Part shown: in pieces, positions 56,475-57,150 of the stretch
How the letters are laid out: each line of letters begins with the position of its first letter
Numbering within the stretch: the first letter of the stretch is position 1
Assembly (NCBI GenBank): GCA_000818945.1
Contig: KN805374.1
Coordinates: forward strand, 714,118 to 771,267
Length of the DNA: 57,150 nucleotides
Origin: Schizochytrium sp. CCTCC M209059
Taxonomy: Eukaryota > Sar > Bigyra > Thraustochytrida > Thraustochytriidae
Reading direction: 5' to 3'
Program-made: the position numbers and the translations under genes
The notes under the pieces: model-generated
Seen by the model: the letters and a program-made list of their open reading frames with translations, nothing else
What the model was told of the DNA's origin: nothing
Databases searched by the model: none

Positions 56475-57150
56475 AAGCGCATGCATTCACCACGAATGGT
56501 TGAGCACGACTCCCTGGTCGAATGTTGAATCAATTAAGCTGCCGGACTTCCGGGTCCTGACTGCGCACATGAAAGATAGATGTCCAAGCCTCATCATGGC
56601 GCAATATAGTCCTGGCCTTTGTCACGTCCTCTATGAGGAAAGAGAGAGAAAATTCTGGCCTAGATCAGATAAAGCAATCACCTATCTCACTTCATGATCA
56701 CCCGCTTGACAGCCGCTTCTGAGACCCCGCTCCTTCTGCGCGACTAGACGGCTGCGTGAGCGCCGGCGGCCCAGCCGCGCACAGGTGACGGGGACGCCCG
56801 TCTGCCTGTGCGCGCTGAGTTGGCCGCACGCAGGCAACGGGGACGCCCGCTTGCCCGCGCGGCCTGAGCCGGCCGTCGGCGCCGGAGAGAAATTCGATTC
56901 GAAGAGACATCCATCAGGAATCTCTGATTTCTCTCTTTTCTACGCAGCAGCCGCTTTCGGGTGCACACGAAAGCGAGCCACCGCGAGCCTTCGCTACGCG
57001 ACGGAGACCGAGGGGCGCGAAAGCTCCCGCCTCCCCGCGTGCAAGGACGCGAAGAGTATTCTTCTATTAAGAATCTAAGTTTTCGGACGTGAACATATCA
57101 CGTTCGCCCCGCGCCTAGCGTGTACGAGTCGTTTGACACGTACACGCGCG
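56475..57150. repeat. Palindrome right arm (676 bp seen, continues past window)
   Basis: Inverted partner of 55741-56386. It is longer partly because of an internal tandem duplication of a roughly 45-bp GC-rich block near 56785-56870. The arm reaches the last base of the window and may continue. Confidence 0.92.

Larger units (their letters stand above)
54004..57150 (-). mobile_element. Pol-less retroelement remnant with palindromic flank
   Basis: A unit comprising a Gag-like gene, a direct-repeat fragment of itself at its 3' end, and a 1.4-kb imperfect palindrome at its 5' side. No reverse transcriptase, RNase H, integrase or protease motif is seen between 53.6 and 57.15 kb. The right boundary is off the window. 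It is most simply an LTR-type element that is non-autonomous or rearranged. Exact boundaries and target-site duplications are not visible. Confidence 0.65.

Overview
The window reads as nuclear DNA from a free-living, flagellated, intron-poor protist. Coding regions are long and GC-rich. Only two genes are visibly spliced, both with canonical GT-AG introns (nucleoside diphosphate kinase and COG7). Intergenic DNA is packed with microsatellites. The gene set is purely eukaryotic: endomembrane tethering (VPS11, COG7), flagellar (CFAP91), lysosomal (NAGLU), PP6 regulation (SAPS domain), cap-adjacent m6Am methylation (PCIF1) and a cyclic-nucleotide-type K+ channel. This fits a thraustochytrid or labyrinthulomycete stramenopile, but that assignment is inference and not proven by the sequence. 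No tRNA, rRNA or CRISPR was found.

Layout. 1.8-7 kb: a membrane-anchored sulfotransferase and VPS11, both on +. 7.2-18.7 kb: a block of minus-strand genes holding a small mitochondrial-type protein, a highly divergent SF2 helicase-like ATPase, a nested set of tandem repeats, a small protein resembling barrier-to-autointegration factor (BAF), an alpha-N-acetylglucosaminidase, and a mitochondrial-type membrane protein with helical repeats. 19.5-22.6 kb: NDPK (+) and a CaMK-like kinase (-). 22.6-26.9 kb: a gene-free divergent spacer dominated by a TTTC tract of about 520 bp. 26.9-36.4 kb: CFAP91 (+), COG7 (-), an IMP dehydrogenase-like protein (+) and an ABM-domain protein (-). 37.9-53.6 kb: four widely spaced plus-strand genes, namely the K+ channel, a tandem hnRNP-Q-acidic-domain protein, a SAPS protein and PCIF1. 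54-57.15 kb: a retroelement remnant with a Gag-like gene but no pol, next to a 1.4-kb imperfect palindrome that runs to the window edge.

The genes do not form one pathway; this is ordinary eukaryotic gene order. The observations most worth a second look are: an IMPDH paralogue that lacks the catalytic cysteine, the NAD-site DSSQG motif and the Arg-Tyr flap yet keeps its fold and a strong codon bias; a BAF-like protein beside an orphan SF2 ATPase; a VPS11 whose RING has lost most zinc ligands; the pol-less Gag element with its palindrome; and a TAGGCCTA palindrome that recurs only between genes.
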